A DNA stretch of 64,000 bases from Phenylobacterium sp. SCN 70-31 (lineage in GTDB: Bacteria; Pseudomonadota; Alphaproteobacteria; Caulobacterales; Caulobacteraceae). Position 1 is the stretch's first letter, and every line of letters begins with the position of its first letter. The notes below the pieces were generated by a model that worked only from the letters and a program-made list of their open reading frames with translations, was not told the DNA's origin and did not search any database. The stretch covers positions 20,214 through 84,213 of the forward strand of contig NZ_MEEX01000017.1 in assembly GCF_001724605.1 (NCBI RefSeq), in the 5' to 3' direction. Shown here one piece after another: positions 38,968 through 48,695 of this stretch. The position numbers and the translations under genes were made by a program.

Positions 38968-39794
38968 CGGACGAAGCAGCTCTTTCCGGCCGCCTTGAGC
39001 CGGTCGCAGAACGCGGCCGCGTCGCTTCGCGAGGCGAAACCCGTGACGGCGGTGCGATAGAGCGTGGCGCCGTCGCGTTCGATCTTCTCCACGCTCTTGC
39101 CCTTGCCCGCGGCCAGGCCCGGCGCCGCGGCCACCGCCTCGTTCCAGGCCCGGTCGGCGAGCGCGGTCGAGGAGACGGCCCCGATCTGCACCGCGGCTCC
39201 GCCGGCGACGGCCTGAGGCTTGGGCTGTGGAGCCGTCTTGGGCTCGGCCGCCGCGACCTTCTTCTCGGGCGGCGGCGCGGGAGTCTTCTGAACCGGCGCG
39301 GACGCCACCGGGGCGGGCGCCGGCTTCGGCGCAGCCGGAATCGCCGGCTTCAGCGCCTGGGCGGTCTCGGCGGACGGCGGCGCGGCGGGCTTCACGGGCG
39401 GCGCCTGGGCCACCACCACCGGCGTCGTCGGGCGCGGCTGCGGCTGCTCGGGCGGCGGCGTGAACTTGGGCTCGGGCAGGGTTTCGAGCGGCGCCGTCGC
39501 GTCGGACTGGTAGATCTGCAGGCCCGCTGCGGGGTCCTGCGGCTGGGCCTCGGCCGGCGCAGGCGCCTTCAGTTCGGCCACCGGCGCGCCGACGACGGGC
39601 GGCGCATCGCCCGCCTGCCGGACTCCGGACTGGTAGAACCAGAAGATCGCCGCCACCAGGCCGGCCAGCACCAGCACGCTCAGCACGAGGGTCAGCGGCA
39701 GAGGCCGCGCGCCACGTTCGGGCTGGCGTGGGTCGAAGCTCAGCGGCGCGTCGGCGTGGGGGGGCGCATAGGCGCCGCGCTCTGGGTCGGACAT
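38964..39794 (-). CDS. ftsN: SPOR-domain cell division protein FtsN-like
   Basis: Bitopic membrane protein of 276 residues: a cytoplasmic tail (1-31), one span (about 32-54, LPLTLVLSVLVLAGLVAAIF), a long Pro/Ala-rich periplasmic linker and a C-terminal SPOR domain (AVQIGAVSS near 203, then YRTAVTGFASRSDAAAFCDRL and CFVR). SPOR domains bind denuded glycan strands at the septum. Architecture and location between dgt and nagZ match Caulobacter FtsN as I recall the locus. It starts the ftsN-nagZ-scpA-scpB overlapping run. Confidence 0.8.
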   Translation of the reverse strand: MSDPERGAYAPPHADAPLSFDPRQPERGARPLPLTLVLSVLVLAGLVAAIFWFYQSGVRQAGDAPPVVGAPVAELKAPAPAEAQPQDPAAGLQIYQSDATAPLETLPEPKFTPPPEQPQPRPTTPVVVAQAPPVKPAAPPSAETAQALKPAIPAAPKPAPAPVASAPVQKTPAPPPEKKVAAAEPKTAPQPKPQAVAGGAAVQIGAVSSTALADRAWNEAVAAAPGLAAGKGKSVEKIERDGATLYRTAVTGFASRSDAAAFCDRLKAAGKSCFVR

Positions 39795-39900
39795 GGGCCG
39801 CTCCGAAGGATCGAGGCGCGAATCGCACCCTTTCGGTCACAGTCTATCCAACCCGCTGCGGGCCGCAGTGTGGCGCCGCGCGGAAACCTGTGGGCGGACC

Positions 39901-40125
39901 TCAGAGTCCGTCCAGCCCCGAGGTGTCCATCCCGTAGCGATGGAAGATCGAGCGGAATTCGCGCCGCTCGTCCGCCGAGATGGCGCCCGGACGAAGCTGG
40001 ATATGGAGATCGTGGCCGCGGCTGGAGACGCGCTGCACGGCGCGGATACGCCGCATCCACCAGAAGAACGCCTCTTCGTCGCCCCGGGAATGGAACATGG
40101 GGCCGCGGACGACCAGCGCCTCCAT
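39901..40125 (-). CDS. Small conserved-looking hypothetical protein
   Basis: A 74-residue protein I cannot name. It begins 4 bases after the dgt stop on the same strand with a GGA ribosome site. Composition is soluble and rich in aromatic and charged residues: FHSRGDEEAFFWWMRRIRAV, then LHIQLRPGAISADERREFRSIF. That is unlike an out-of-frame shadow, so I consider it real. In Caulobacter I recall argS at this place; here there is only this small gene. Confidence 0.6.
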   Translation of the reverse strand: MEALVVRGPMFHSRGDEEAFFWWMRRIRAVQRVSSRGHDLHIQLRPGAISADERREFRSIFHRYGMDTSGLDGL

Positions 40126-40129
40126 CCGG

Positions 40130-41308
40130 TCAGTTCCAGATGTCGAGGTGGAACAGCTTGCGATGCTCCTCGATGGCGAACCGGTCGGTCATGCCGCCGA
40201 TGTAGTCGCAGACCACCCGCGCCCGCCCCGCATCGTCCCGCCCCTGGACGCGGGCGTACCACTCGGCCGGCAGCACGTCGGGCTCGGCCATGAAGAGCTG
40301 GAACATCTCGGCCAGGATGCGGCGCGCCTGACTGCGGGTGCGGTTCACCTTCCAGTAGCGGTACATCCGCTCCATCAGGAAGTGACGCAGCGAGCCCAGG
40401 TCCTCGACCATGTCGCGCGAGAAGGCGACCAGCGCGTGGCCCAGCACCCGGACGTCCTCGGGCGAGCCCACCCGGCCCGCTGCGGCCCGCCGCCGGGTCT
40501 CGGACATCACGTCGTCGACCATCGCGCCGATCATGCGGCGCACGGCCTCCAGCCGCACGATTCCGGGCTCGCAGCCGGGATAGTCGGCCCAGGTGCTCTT
40601 CACATGCGGGCCGATGAGCGGGATCTCGGCCAGCTCCTCCAGGGCGAACAGTCCGGCCAGCACGCCGTCGTCCACGTCGTGGTTGTTGTAGGCGATGTCG
40701 TCCGACAGGGCCGCCACCTGGGCCTCGGCCGACGCCCAGGTGTCCAGGCGCAGTCCGTACTCGGCGTCGAACTCCGAGATGGCGCTCCACGACGGCTTGG
40801 CGAGCTGGTCCACCACCGGGCCGTTGTGCTTGATGACCCCTTCCAGGGTCTCCCAGGTGAGGTTCAGGCCGTCGAAGCGCGGATAGCGGCGCTCCAGCTT
40901 CGTGACGACGCGGAACGTCTGCACGTTGTGGTCGAAGCCGCCGAAGCTCTGCATCTGCACCTGCAGCTCGTCCTCGCCGGCGTGGCCGAAGGGCGGGTGG
41001 CCCAGGTCGTGCGCCAGCGCGATCGTCTCGGCCAGGTCGGCGTCCAGTCCCAGGGCGGTCGCCAGCGAACGGGCGATCTGGGCCACCTCCAGGCTGTGGG
41101 TCAGGCGCGTGCGGAAGTGGTCGCCCTCGTGGGCCACGAAGACCTGGGTCTTCTCCTTCAGCCGGCGGAAGGCCGTGGAATGGATGATCCGGTCCCGGTC
41201 TCGGGCGAAGTCGGTGCGGGTGCGGCTGGCGTCCTCCGGAACCTTGCGGCCGCGCGACGCAGCGGGACTCTCGGCGTAGGCGACGCGGGCGGGATTGAAG
41301 GCGGCCAT
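40130..41308 (-). CDS. dgt: dGTPase-like HD-domain protein
   Basis: HD-superfamily deoxynucleoside triphosphate triphosphohydrolase of 392 residues, which splits dNTPs to nucleoside and tripolyphosphate. Motifs: [21 protein letters not shown]71 in TRLTHSLEV, the HD pair H100-D101 in [16 protein letters not shown], and the later aspartate in [16 protein letters not shown]. It is the dGTPase-like group II form common in alphaproteobacteria. First gene of the long minus-strand run; divergent from erpA. Confidence 0.94.
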   Translation of the reverse strand: MAAFNPARVAYAESPAASRGRKVPEDASRTRTDFARDRDRIIHSTAFRRLKEKTQVFVAHEGDHFRTRLTHSLEVAQIARSLATALGLDADLAETIALAHDLGHPPFGHAGEDELQVQMQSFGGFDHNVQTFRVVTKLERRYPRFDGLNLTWETLEGVIKHNGPVVDQLAKPSWSAISEFDAEYGLRLDTWASAEAQVAALSDDIAYNNHDVDDGVLAGLFALEELAEIPLIGPHVKSTWADYPGCEPGIVRLEAVRRMIGAMVDDVMSETRRRAAAGRVGSPEDVRVLGHALVAFSRDMVEDLGSLRHFLMERMYRYWKVNRTRSQARRILAEMFQLFMAEPDVLPAEWYARVQGRDDAGRARVVCDYIGGMTDRFAIEEHRKLFHLDIWN

Positions 41309-41413
41309 CGAACGGTTCTGCGTGACGGCCTCTTGGTCGAAGCCGGGAAGGCCCTCATATAGTCCAGGCCCACAATTCGTCTAAGCACCCGTGAGCACGA
41401 GCCCAGACTGAGC

Positions 41414-41755
41414 ATGAGCCCAGACAACGCGTCCGGCGTCACCCTCTCCCCCGCCGCCGCCCGGCGGCTCCAGGCCATCGGCGCCCGCGAGGGACGCGCC
41501 GTGATGCTGCGCGTCGCGGTGGAAGGCGGCGGCTGTTCGGGCTTCCAGTACCAGTTCGATCTGGTGGAGGAGGCCGCCCCCGACGACCTGCGGATCGAAC
41601 GTGACGGCGCCGCGGCCCTCGTGGACGAGGTGTCCCTCGCCTTCCTGAAAGGCTCCGAGATCGATTTCGTCGACGAACTGGCCGGCGCCGAGTTCCGCGT
41701 GCGCAACCCCAACGCCAAGTCGAGCTGCGGCTGCGGCGTCAGCTTCTCGATCTGA
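41414..41755 (+). CDS. erpA: A-type iron-sulfur carrier ErpA/IscA-like
   Basis: A 113-residue A-type carrier that passes Fe-S clusters to apo-proteins. The three ligand cysteines are in place: Cys41 in GGGCSGFQYQF and Cys105/Cys107 in NAKSSCGCGVSFSI, with the middle DEVSLAFLKGSEIDFVDEL. The ErpA-type spacing and its place beside dgt, as in other alphaproteobacteria, favour ErpA over IscA or SufA. Divergent from dgt, convergent with the next gene. Confidence 0.88.
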   Translation: MSPDNASGVTLSPAAARRLQAIGAREGRAVMLRVAVEGGGCSGFQYQFDLVEEAAPDDLRIERDGAAALVDEVSLAFLKGSEIDFVDELAGAEFRVRNPNAKSSCGCGVSFSI

Positions 41756-41776
41756 TCCTTTCGGACTCCGAACAGC

Positions 41777-42604
41777 TCAGGGATCGACCGGCAGCGGGCG
41801 CGGCGGCGGCCCCTCTCCGGCCGGTATGATCTTGAAGTTCCTGGGCGGCGCGAACAGGTCGGGCCGGTCGGGCAGGCCCCGGCGGTAGTCGTCGTAGCGC
41901 AGCACCATCACCGGCCGGCCGGCCCGCTGGTAGCTGACCATCAGCGGCCGTTCGCGCCGCAGGTCCATCAGGAACGCGATGCTGTGCTCGCCCGAGGTGA
42001 CGGTGTGCAGCGTGGCCTGCGCCGAGCCCCACGGCACGGTGCGCTCCGGCTGGGGCGCATGGCGGGCGACGAACTCGGGCTCGCAGCCGAACTCCAGGCC
42101 GCGGAAGGTCGCCGGAAGGTCTGGGGCCAACGGCAGGATCGGCGCGCGCACCACCAGCTCGGGACCGGGATCGATGGTATGCCGCGCCTCGCGGGTGGCC
42201 AGGTTCGCCATCCAGATGTCCGGCTCGGCCACGATGGCGACGGCCTGGTCGCCCCGAACGGGATCGGGCTGCTCCTCGCTGCGGAAATAGAGCTGGCCCT
42301 GGCGCCACATCTGCCGCGGCTGGGCCGCGCGGGCGGACGCCGGCAGGCCCGGCGAAATGTTGCGGACGGTGGCGCGGAACAGCTTCTCGGGCGCACAGGC
42401 CTCGCCCAGCGAGGCGCCCAGCGGAAGAATCGGCGGCTCGGCCTCCGGATCGGCCGCCCCGGCCTCCCGGGAACCGGTTTCGGAGGGACCGGCCGGCTGC
42501 GGACCGGCCTGCGGGCGGGCGTCGGCCGCGGGCTGGGCGTGCGCCGCCGATCCCACCGCCAGCGCCAGCCAGCCTGCTGCGCCCATGAGCGTCCCGGTCC
42601 TCAT
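41777..42604 (-). CDS. Exported hypothetical protein
   Basis: A 275-residue protein of unknown function. Signal peptide about 1-24 (WLALAVGSAAHAQ), then a Pro/Gly-rich stretch to about 60. The rest looks ordered, beginning LGASLGEACAPEKLFRATV, with MWRQGQLYFRSEEQPDP in the middle and LMVSYQRAGRPVMVLRYDDY near the end. It is likely periplasmic. ATG at 42604 is chosen because a TTG 12 codons upstream would hide the signal peptide. No domain recognised. Confidence 0.7.
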   Translation of the reverse strand: MRTGTLMGAAGWLALAVGSAAHAQPAADARPQAGPQPAGPSETGSREAGAADPEAEPPILPLGASLGEACAPEKLFRATVRNISPGLPASARAAQPRQMWRQGQLYFRSEEQPDPVRGDQAVAIVAEPDIWMANLATREARHTIDPGPELVVRAPILPLAPDLPATFRGLEFGCEPEFVARHAPQPERTVPWGSAQATLHTVTSGEHSIAFLMDLRRERPLMVSYQRAGRPVMVLRYDDYRRGLPDRPDLFAPPRNFKIIPAGEGPPPRPLPVDP

Positions 42605-42653
42605 GGAGCCGAATGGCCCACGCCGGGCGCGGGCGGTCAAGCCGGGCCTCCGC

Positions 42654-43299
42654 TCAACCGGTCGGGAACATGTGGGCGTAGGGCGCGACCTCGGCCAGGA
42701 CGCGGGCGAAGCTGGGCCGCGCCTCCAGCCGCGCGAGATAGGCGGTCAGGGCCGGATGGGCCGGCGAAAAGGGTTCGACCTTCTCGCCGTAGGTCAGCGC
42801 CGGCGCAGCCGCGCAGTCGGCCAGGGTGAACGCCTCGCCGGCCGCCCAGGTCCGGCCGACCATCACGCCTTCCGCATGGGCATAGGCTTCCCGAAGCTGT
42901 TCGCGGGCGCGCGCCACGCCGAATGGGTCGCGCGGCCGCCGGGCGCAGTCGGTCGGCCACGATGCGCTGCATCGGCCCCTGGACGTAGAGATCGTAGAAC
43001 CGGTCCCAGAAGCGGACCTCCTGCGCGGCCGCGGGATCGGCCGGCAGGAAACGCGACTCGCCGCGACGGAGGTCGAGATGCTCGATCACCAGGCTGCTTT
43101 CGAGAACGACCCGGCCCGCCGCGGTGTCCTCCAGCGCCGGCATCATGCCCAGCGGCGATATCCGCCGGAACCGGGCCGCCGCCTCCGGGTCGGACAGGTC
43201 GACCAGCACGAACTCGAATTCGGCGTCGTCCTCGTAGAGTGCGGTCAGGGCCTTCCAGCAGAACGACGACAGCGGGTGGCCGTGGAGGCGGAGACTCAT
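42654..43299 (-). pseudogene. Glutathione S-transferase, frameshifted
   Basis: GST-type protein: N-terminal fold MSLRLHGHPLSSFCWKAL, PLGMMPALED with the cis-proline and VVLESSLVIEHLD (glutathione ES motif). After MQRIVADRLRPAAA the frame breaks; the C-terminal helical domain (YAHAEGVMVGRTWAAGEAFT, LADCAAAPALTYGEK) continues in another frame to 42654. The span is 646 bases, two short of whole codons, and the break lies in a CGCGCG run at 42929-42934. Restoring two bases gives a 215-residue GST. The ATG has an AAGGAG ribosome site. Sequencing error is quite possible. Confidence 0.8.
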
Positions 43300-43404
43300 A
43301 GGGTCGCTCCTTGCAGGCGCCCGCCCTGCGCGGTTGCGCCGGACAGGGGGCCGTTGAGCCGCGGGGCGGACACCCCTAGGTTCGCCGCCGAACGGGAGCC
43401 TTCG

Positions 43405-44199
43405 ATGCGCATCGCCACCTGGAACGTCAACTCGGTCAACGCCCGGCTGGAGACCGTCGTCCGCTGGTTCGAGGCCGCCAGACCCGACGTCGCCTGCCTC
43501 CAGGAGATCAAGTGCATCGACGAGAAATTTCCGGCCGAAGCCTTTGAAAGACTTGGCTATAATATCGCCGTCCACGGCCAGAAGACCTACAATGGCGTCG
43601 CGCTGTTGTCGAAGCCCCCCCTGGAGGACGTTCGCCGCGGACTGCCCCTCCTTCCCGGATCTGGCGACGAGGTCGACGAACAGGCCCGCTATGTGGAGGC
43701 GCTCGTGTCGGGGCCGACTCCGGTCCGGGTCGCCTCCATCTACCTGCCCAACGGCAATCCCGTCGCGACCGAGAAGTTCGCCTACAAGCTGGCCTGGATG
43801 CGGCGGCTGCATCGCCACGCCCAGGACCTCCTGTCCTGGGAGGAGCCCTTCGCCCTGATGGGCGACTACAATGTGATCCCCGAACCGCGGGACGCCGAGC
43901 ACCCCGACAAATGGACGGACGACGCCCTCTTCCAGCCCGAGAGCCGGGCGGCGTTCCGGGCGCTGAAGAACCTGGGCCTGACCGAAGCCTACCTGCAAGC
44001 CGACGGCGCGCCCGGCGCCTATACCTTCTGGGACTATCAGGCAGGCGCCTGGCAGCGGAACAACGGCATCCGGATCGACCACGCCCTGCTCTCGCCCCAG
44101 GCGGCGGACCGCCTGCTGGGGGTGTCGATCCATCGCGACGTACGGGGCTGGGACAAGCCCTCGGACCACGTGCCTCTGGTCATCGAACTGGACGTCTGA
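43405..44199 (+). CDS. xth: Exodeoxyribonuclease III
   Basis: Class II AP endonuclease/3'-5' exonuclease of 264 residues for base excision repair. Family motifs: MRIATWNVNSVNARL, CLQEIKCIDEKFP with the catalytic glutamate, GVALLSK, ALMGDYNVIPEPRD (Asp/Asn active site), and the terminal GIRIDHALLSP and KPSDHVPLVIEL with the catalytic histidine. ATG at 43405 matches the family start. Divergent from the GST. Confidence 0.95.
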   Translation: MRIATWNVNSVNARLETVVRWFEAARPDVACLQEIKCIDEKFPAEAFERLGYNIAVHGQKTYNGVALLSKPPLEDVRRGLPLLPGSGDEVDEQARYVEALVSGPTPVRVASIYLPNGNPVATEKFAYKLAWMRRLHRHAQDLLSWEEPFALMGDYNVIPEPRDAEHPDKWTDDALFQPESRAAFRALKNLGLTEAYLQADGAPGAYTFWDYQAGAWQRNNGIRIDHALLSPQAADRLLGVSIHRDVRGWDKPSDHVPLVIELDV

Positions 44200-44279
44200 G
44201 GCCTTCGTCCCGAAGCGCGAGCGCCGTGCGTCGGTCGGCGGCCGTTCCGGCGACTCGCGGAACGGCGTAGCCTGGGCTC

Positions 44280-45002
44280 ATGGACGAGGCCGCCCGGCTC
44301 CTGACGCTGCTCGCGCTCGTCGGCGGGGCGCTGACCCTCGCCGGCGGCGCCGTCGCCTGGTCGCTGGACGAGGTTCGGCGCGTCCGCGCCACCCTTCGCG
44401 CCGGCCTGGGCGCCGAACCCGACCCCGTCCTGATCGCGCGCGGGCGCGGCGCGGGGGTGGGGATCGACCTGGCCTCCGGGCGAATCGCCGTGGCCTGGGA
44501 CCGGGGCGGCTGGCGGCTGGTCTACCGCTTCGAAGAGTTGGTCGGCGTCGAACTCATCCTCGACCGGAAGATCGCCGCCCGCGCCTTTCGCGGCGAACCG
44601 CGGCGAGGCCTGGACGCGATGGACGAGCCTCAGGAGCGCGTGCGCCTGCGCTTCGTGTTCGACGACCCGGCCTATCCCGAGTTCGAACTCGACCTCTGGC
44701 GTCCCGAGGACGTCGGCCGCCGCCGTCGCCTGGCCCCCGACGAGGCCATCCGGCTAGCCAACGGGTGGATGGCCCGGGTCGAGGCGCTGTTCCGGCGTTC
44801 GCCGACAAGGCCCTCGCCATCGCCCGCAGGCGTCGCCCCGACGCCCCATCCGGCGCCCGATGCGCGACCTCGGACCCCGCAAAGGGCCGCCCCTGCCGCG
44901 CCGCTGTTCGACGAGCCCCCGCCGTTCGACGTCGAAGAGCCCGGGGACGAGCCCGGGGACGAGCCCGACGACGAACTGGACGATTTGCGGCCGACGTCAT
45001 AA
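44280..45002 (+). CDS. Membrane-anchored hypothetical protein
   Basis: A 240-residue protein with an N-terminal membrane span (about 5-27, LLTLLALVGGALTLAGGAVA), a central ordered part with GIDLASGRIAVAWDRGGWRL and a PDEAIRLANGWMARVEALF helix, and a Pro-rich tail ending in acidic repeats (EEPGDEPGDEPDDELDD). No domain recognised. The acidic tail follows a small tandem repeat (GDEP units). It lies between xth and the nnrU-like gene on the same strand. Confidence 0.65.
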   Translation: MDEAARLLTLLALVGGALTLAGGAVAWSLDEVRRVRATLRAGLGAEPDPVLIARGRGAGVGIDLASGRIAVAWDRGGWRLVYRFEELVGVELILDRKIAARAFRGEPRRGLDAMDEPQERVRLRFVFDDPAYPEFELDLWRPEDVGRRRRLAPDEAIRLANGWMARVEALFRRSPTRPSPSPAGVAPTPHPAPDARPRTPQRAAPAAPLFDEPPPFDVEEPGDEPGDEPDDELDDLRPTS

Positions 45003-45035
45003 TTTGACGCCGTAAATGAAAGCGGAGTTCCTGGC

Positions 45036-45728
45036 ATGACCCACTTGCTCGCCGCCGCCGTTTTCTTCGTGCTGCTCCACCTGCTGGTGTCGGGCACGCC
45101 GCTGCGGAACGCCATCGTCGCCAAGATCGGCGAAGGCGCCTACATGGGCCTGTTCTCCCTCGCGTCGGTCGCCGGCCTCGCCTGGCTCGGCTGGGCGTTC
45201 GGGCAGGCGCGGGCCGAGCCCTGGAACACCGCCTGGTGGACCGTCGGCGACGCCTCGCGCCAGGTGCAGCTCGGTCTCCAGCTCCTGGCGCTGCTGCTGA
45301 TCGTGCCCGGCCTGACCACGCCCAATCCCACCAGCGTCAGGCAGGAAGGCGTCCTCGGGCGGCCCGACGCCGTGAAGGGCATGCTGCGGATCAGCCGTCA
45401 CCCGTTCCTGTGGGGCGTGGCGATCTGGGCGTTCGGCCATCTGATCGTCAACGGCGACCGGGCGTCCCTCGTCCTGTTCGGCTCCATGCTGCTGCTGGCC
45501 CTGTTCGGGACCGCCAGCATCGACGCCAAGCGCCGTCGCGCCCTGGGCGAGACCTGGGACGGTTTCGCCGCCCAGACCTCCAATGTTCCCTTCGCCGCCG
45601 TCCTGGAAGGTCGCCAGAAGCTCAGCCTGGGCGAGATCGGCTGGTGGCGGATTGCGCTGGCGGTTGCGGCCTGGGCGGCCCTGATCTGGGTCCACCCCAT
45701 CGCCTTCGGCGTCGCCGCCCTCCCCTGA
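45036..45728 (+). CDS. nnrU: NnrU family membrane protein
   Basis: A 230-residue protein with about six spans matching NnrU: TPLRNAIVAKIGEGAYMGLF (20-40), the motif GMLRISRHPFLWGVAIWAFGHL (near 115-135) and a C-terminal WWRIALAVAAWAAL. NnrU is linked by name to nitrite and nitric oxide reductase loci, but many copies lie outside such loci; it may be an isoprenylcysteine-methyltransferase-like membrane enzyme (inference from the RHP motif). No denitrification gene is in the window. Confidence 0.85.
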   Translation: MTHLLAAAVFFVLLHLLVSGTPLRNAIVAKIGEGAYMGLFSLASVAGLAWLGWAFGQARAEPWNTAWWTVGDASRQVQLGLQLLALLLIVPGLTTPNPTSVRQEGVLGRPDAVKGMLRISRHPFLWGVAIWAFGHLIVNGDRASLVLFGSMLLLALFGTASIDAKRRRALGETWDGFAAQTSNVPFAAVLEGRQKLSLGEIGWWRIALAVAAWAALIWVHPIAFGVAALP

Positions 45729-45801
45729 AGAGCCCGCCCTGAACTTCCAAGACTGGAGATGGAGCGCCTGCGCGCGGCGCCCGACGTGCTAGGAGGCGCG
45801 G

Positions 45802-46269
45802 ATGGCGATCCACGACCTCCCCGAACTGTCCGGCCAGGCGCCGCCGCGCACCCCGCTGGTGGGCCTGGACCTGGGCGAGAAGACCATCGGCGTCGCCGTC
45901 TCGGACGCCACCCGCATGATCGCCAGCCCGCTGGAGACGATCCGCAAGACGAAGTTCACCGACGACGTCGCCGCCCTCTTCCGGCTGATGGAGAGCCGCG
46001 GCGCGACCGGGATCGTCATCGGCCTTCCGGTGAACATGGACGGGAGCGAGGGGCCGCGCTGCCAGTCCAACCGGGCCTTCGCGCGCAACCTCCTGCGCCT
46101 GCGCGACCTGCCGATCGCCTTCTGGGACGAGCGGATGTCGACGATGGCGGTGAACCGCATGCTGATCGGCGAGGCCGACGTCAGCCGCGCCCGTCGGGCC
46201 GAGGTGGTGGACAAGGCCGCCGCCGCCTGGATCCTCCAGGGCGCGCTCGACCGCCTGCGGAACGCCTGA
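45802..46269 (+). CDS. ruvX: YqgF/RuvX Holliday junction resolvase-like protein
   Basis: RNase H-fold protein of 155 residues, implicated in 16S rRNA 5'-end maturation and once proposed as a junction resolvase. Motifs: [16 protein letters not shown] with the first catalytic aspartate, [29 protein letters not shown] (catalytic glutamate) and [12 protein letters not shown] with the last aspartate. An AGGAGG ribosome site precedes the ATG. Upstream of pyrB. Confidence 0.93.
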   Translation: MAIHDLPELSGQAPPRTPLVGLDLGEKTIGVAVSDATRMIASPLETIRKTKFTDDVAALFRLMESRGATGIVIGLPVNMDGSEGPRCQSNRAFARNLLRLRDLPIAFWDERMSTMAVNRMLIGEADVSRARRAEVVDKAAAAWILQGALDRLRNA

Positions 46270-46395
46270 ACCCGCCCGCGCGATCGCGCCGGCCTACCGA
46301 AGCGCCGCCTCGGAACAAGCCGCCCACAGGAAATTGGGACTCACCGCCGCCGCCGGCTTCCCATGCGCCGCCGGGTCACCTAAAGGGGCGCTTTA

Positions 46396-47376
46396 ATGAG
46401 CGGCGCCCCCCCTGGTCTGAACGAGGTCCTGAGCCGGACCTTCTCCTTCCCCAGGCGACATTTCCTGTCGGCGACCGACCTGAACGAGGTCGAGGTGGCT
46501 AGCCTCCTGGACCTCGCCGACGGCTTCGTCAGCCTCAACCGCCAGACCTCGAAGAAGCTCGACCTGCTGAAGGGCAGGACGCTGATGAACCTGTTCTTCG
46601 AGAATTCCACACGAACGCAGAGTTCGTTCGAGCTGGCCGGAAAGCGGCTGGGCGCCGACGTGGTCAACATGAGCCCGCGCAGTTCGTCGATCTCCAAGGG
46701 CGAGACCCTGATCGACACCGCCGTGACGCTGAACGCCATGCAGCCCGACCTCCTGGTGGTGCGCCACGCCTCGTCGGGCGCGGCGTCGCTCCTGTCGCAG
46801 AAGGTGGGCTGCTCGGTGGTCAACGCCGGCGACGGCCAGCACGAGCATCCGACCCAGGCGCTGCTGGACGCGCTCTCGATGCGCCGCGCCTTCGGCCACA
46901 TCGCGGGCCTGCGCGTGGCGATCTGCGGCGACGTCATGCACAGCCGCGTGGCCCGGTCGAACATCGCCATGCTCCAGATGCTGGGCGCGCACGTCCGGCT
47001 GGTCGGCCCACCCACCCTCATCCCCGCGGCGGCCGACCGCTGGAACGTCGAGGTCTTCCACGACCTGCGCAAGGGCATCGCCGGCTGCGACGTGGTGATG
47101 ATGCTGCGGCTCCAGCTCGAGCGGATGGACGGGGTGATGGCGCCCTCGCAGCGCGAGTATTTCCGCTTCTACGGCCTGGACCGCGAGAAGCTGGCGCACG
47201 CCGCGGCCCACGTCCGGGTCATGCACCCCGGCCCCATGAACCGCGGCGTCGAGATCGATTCCGAAGTGGCGGACGACCTTTCCGTCAGCCTGATCCAGGA
47301 CCAGGTCGAGATGGGCGTGGCCGCGCGCATGGCCGTGCTCACCTCGCTGGCCGCGCGCCTGGAGAACGCGCGTTGA
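46396..47376 (+). CDS. pyrB: Aspartate carbamoyltransferase catalytic subunit
   Basis: ATCase of 326 residues, the first committed step of pyrimidine synthesis. Active-site motifs are intact: [20 protein letters not shown] (carbamoyl phosphate loop), [30 protein letters not shown] and [14 protein letters not shown]. No regulatory pyrI gene follows; instead a dihydroorotase homologue overlaps its stop (TTGA). Such pairs occur where ATCase forms a dodecamer with a pseudo-dihydroorotase. Confidence 0.96.
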   Translation: MSGAPPGLNEVLSRTFSFPRRHFLSATDLNEVEVASLLDLADGFVSLNRQTSKKLDLLKGRTLMNLFFENSTRTQSSFELAGKRLGADVVNMSPRSSSISKGETLIDTAVTLNAMQPDLLVVRHASSGAASLLSQKVGCSVVNAGDGQHEHPTQALLDALSMRRAFGHIAGLRVAICGDVMHSRVARSNIAMLQMLGAHVRLVGPPTLIPAAADRWNVEVFHDLRKGIAGCDVVMMLRLQLERMDGVMAPSQREYFRFYGLDREKLAHAAAHVRVMHPGPMNRGVEIDSEVADDLSVSLIQDQVEMGVAARMAVLTSLAARLENAR

Positions 47377-48662
47377 GCCGCCCCCTGGCCATCCTCAACG
47401 CCCGCGTGGTCGATCCGGCCTCGGGCTACGACGGCCCGGGCGCGGTCATCGTCGCCGAGGGCGTCATCGCGGACGTGCTGCGACAGCCGGGGCCGGCCGG
47501 CCTGACAAGCGACACCGAGGTGATCGACGCGGGCGGCGCGCTGCTGATCCCCGGGCTGGTGGACATCCGGGTGAAGACCGGCGAGCCCGGCTTCGAGCCC
47601 AAGGAAACGCTGAAATCCGCCGCCCAGGCCGCCGCGGCGGGCGGCGTCACCACCATGGTCCTGCAACCCGACACCCATCCGGTGATGGACGAGCCGGCCG
47701 TGGTGGACTTCGTGCTGCGCCGGGCGCGCGACATCGAGCTGGTCAACGTCTATCCCGCCGGCGCAGCCACCAAGGGCTGCCAGGGCGAGCGGATGGCCGA
47801 GATCGGCCTGATGCACGAGGCCGGCTGTCTCTATGTGACCGACGCCGACAGGCCGATCGTTGATTCGAAGGTCCTGCGCCGCGTGCTGAGCTACGCCAAG
47901 GCGTTCGGGACCCCCGTGGCCCACCGCCCCTCCGACCCCTGGCTCTCGGCCGGCGCCGCGGCCAGCGAGGGCGAGTTCGCCGCCCGCATGGGCCTGCCCT
48001 CGGTCCCCGCGGTGGCCGAACGGATCATGCTGGAGCGCGACCTGGCCCTGGTCGAGCTGACCGGCGCGCCGTTCATCGTGGACCAGATCACCACCGCCGG
48101 CGCGCTGGAGACGCTGAAACGCGGGCTGGACCGCGGCCTGCCGGTGACGGCCACCACCTCGATCAACCACCTGTCGTTCAACGAGATCGACATCGGCGAC
48201 TACCGCACCTTCTGCAAGCTGGACCCGCCTCTGCGCTCGGAAGACGACCGTCAGGCGGTGATCGACGCCGTCGCCTCGGGCCTGATCCAGGTGATCGTGT
48301 CGGCGCATGCGCCCGCCCCGGCCGAGGACAAGCGCCTGCCCTACGACGAGGCTGCGCCGGGCGCCGTGGGCCTGCAGACCCTGCTGCCCGCCCTCCTGGC
48401 CTTCCACCACGAGGGCCGCATCCCGCTGATCGATCTGATCCGCGCGGTTACGGCGGCGCCGGCCAGGCTGCTGGGCCTGCCCTGCGGGCGGATCGCCAAG
48501 GGCGCGCCCGCCGACCTCGTGCTCTGCGATCTCGACGCGCCGGTGGTCGTCGACGCCGACAAGCTGGTCTCGAAGTCGAAGAACTCGCCGTTCGACGGTC
48601 GGCGCCTGCAGGGCAAGGTGCTGCGCACCCTGGTGGACGGCCGGACGGTCTACGCACCCTGA
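47373..48662 (+). CDS. pyrX: Dihydroorotase-like protein lacking metal ligands
   Basis: Amidohydrolase-fold protein of 429 residues, homologous to type I dihydroorotase. Key catalytic positions are changed: the HxH of the first strand is Arg66-x-Lys68 in [15 protein letters not shown], and the catalytic aspartate motif reads SAHAP instead of SDHAP near 310. It should not bind the zinc pair, so it is probably the non-catalytic PyrC'/PyrX partner needed for ATCase structure, as known in Pseudomonas. An active dihydroorotase must be elsewhere. TTG start overlaps the pyrB stop by three bases. Confidence 0.88.
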   Translation: MSRPLAILNARVVDPASGYDGPGAVIVAEGVIADVLRQPGPAGLTSDTEVIDAGGALLIPGLVDIRVKTGEPGFEPKETLKSAAQAAAAGGVTTMVLQPDTHPVMDEPAVVDFVLRRARDIELVNVYPAGAATKGCQGERMAEIGLMHEAGCLYVTDADRPIVDSKVLRRVLSYAKAFGTPVAHRPSDPWLSAGAAASEGEFAARMGLPSVPAVAERIMLERDLALVELTGAPFIVDQITTAGALETLKRGLDRGLPVTATTSINHLSFNEIDIGDYRTFCKLDPPLRSEDDRQAVIDAVASGLIQVIVSAHAPAPAEDKRLPYDEAAPGAVGLQTLLPALLAFHHEGRIPLIDLIRAVTAAPARLLGLPCGRIAKGAPADLVLCDLDAPVVVDADKLVSKSKNSPFDGRRLQGKVLRTLVDGRTVYAP

Positions 48663-48695
48663 CCTTCCACCGGAGGCGGCCCGCCTACGGACGGA

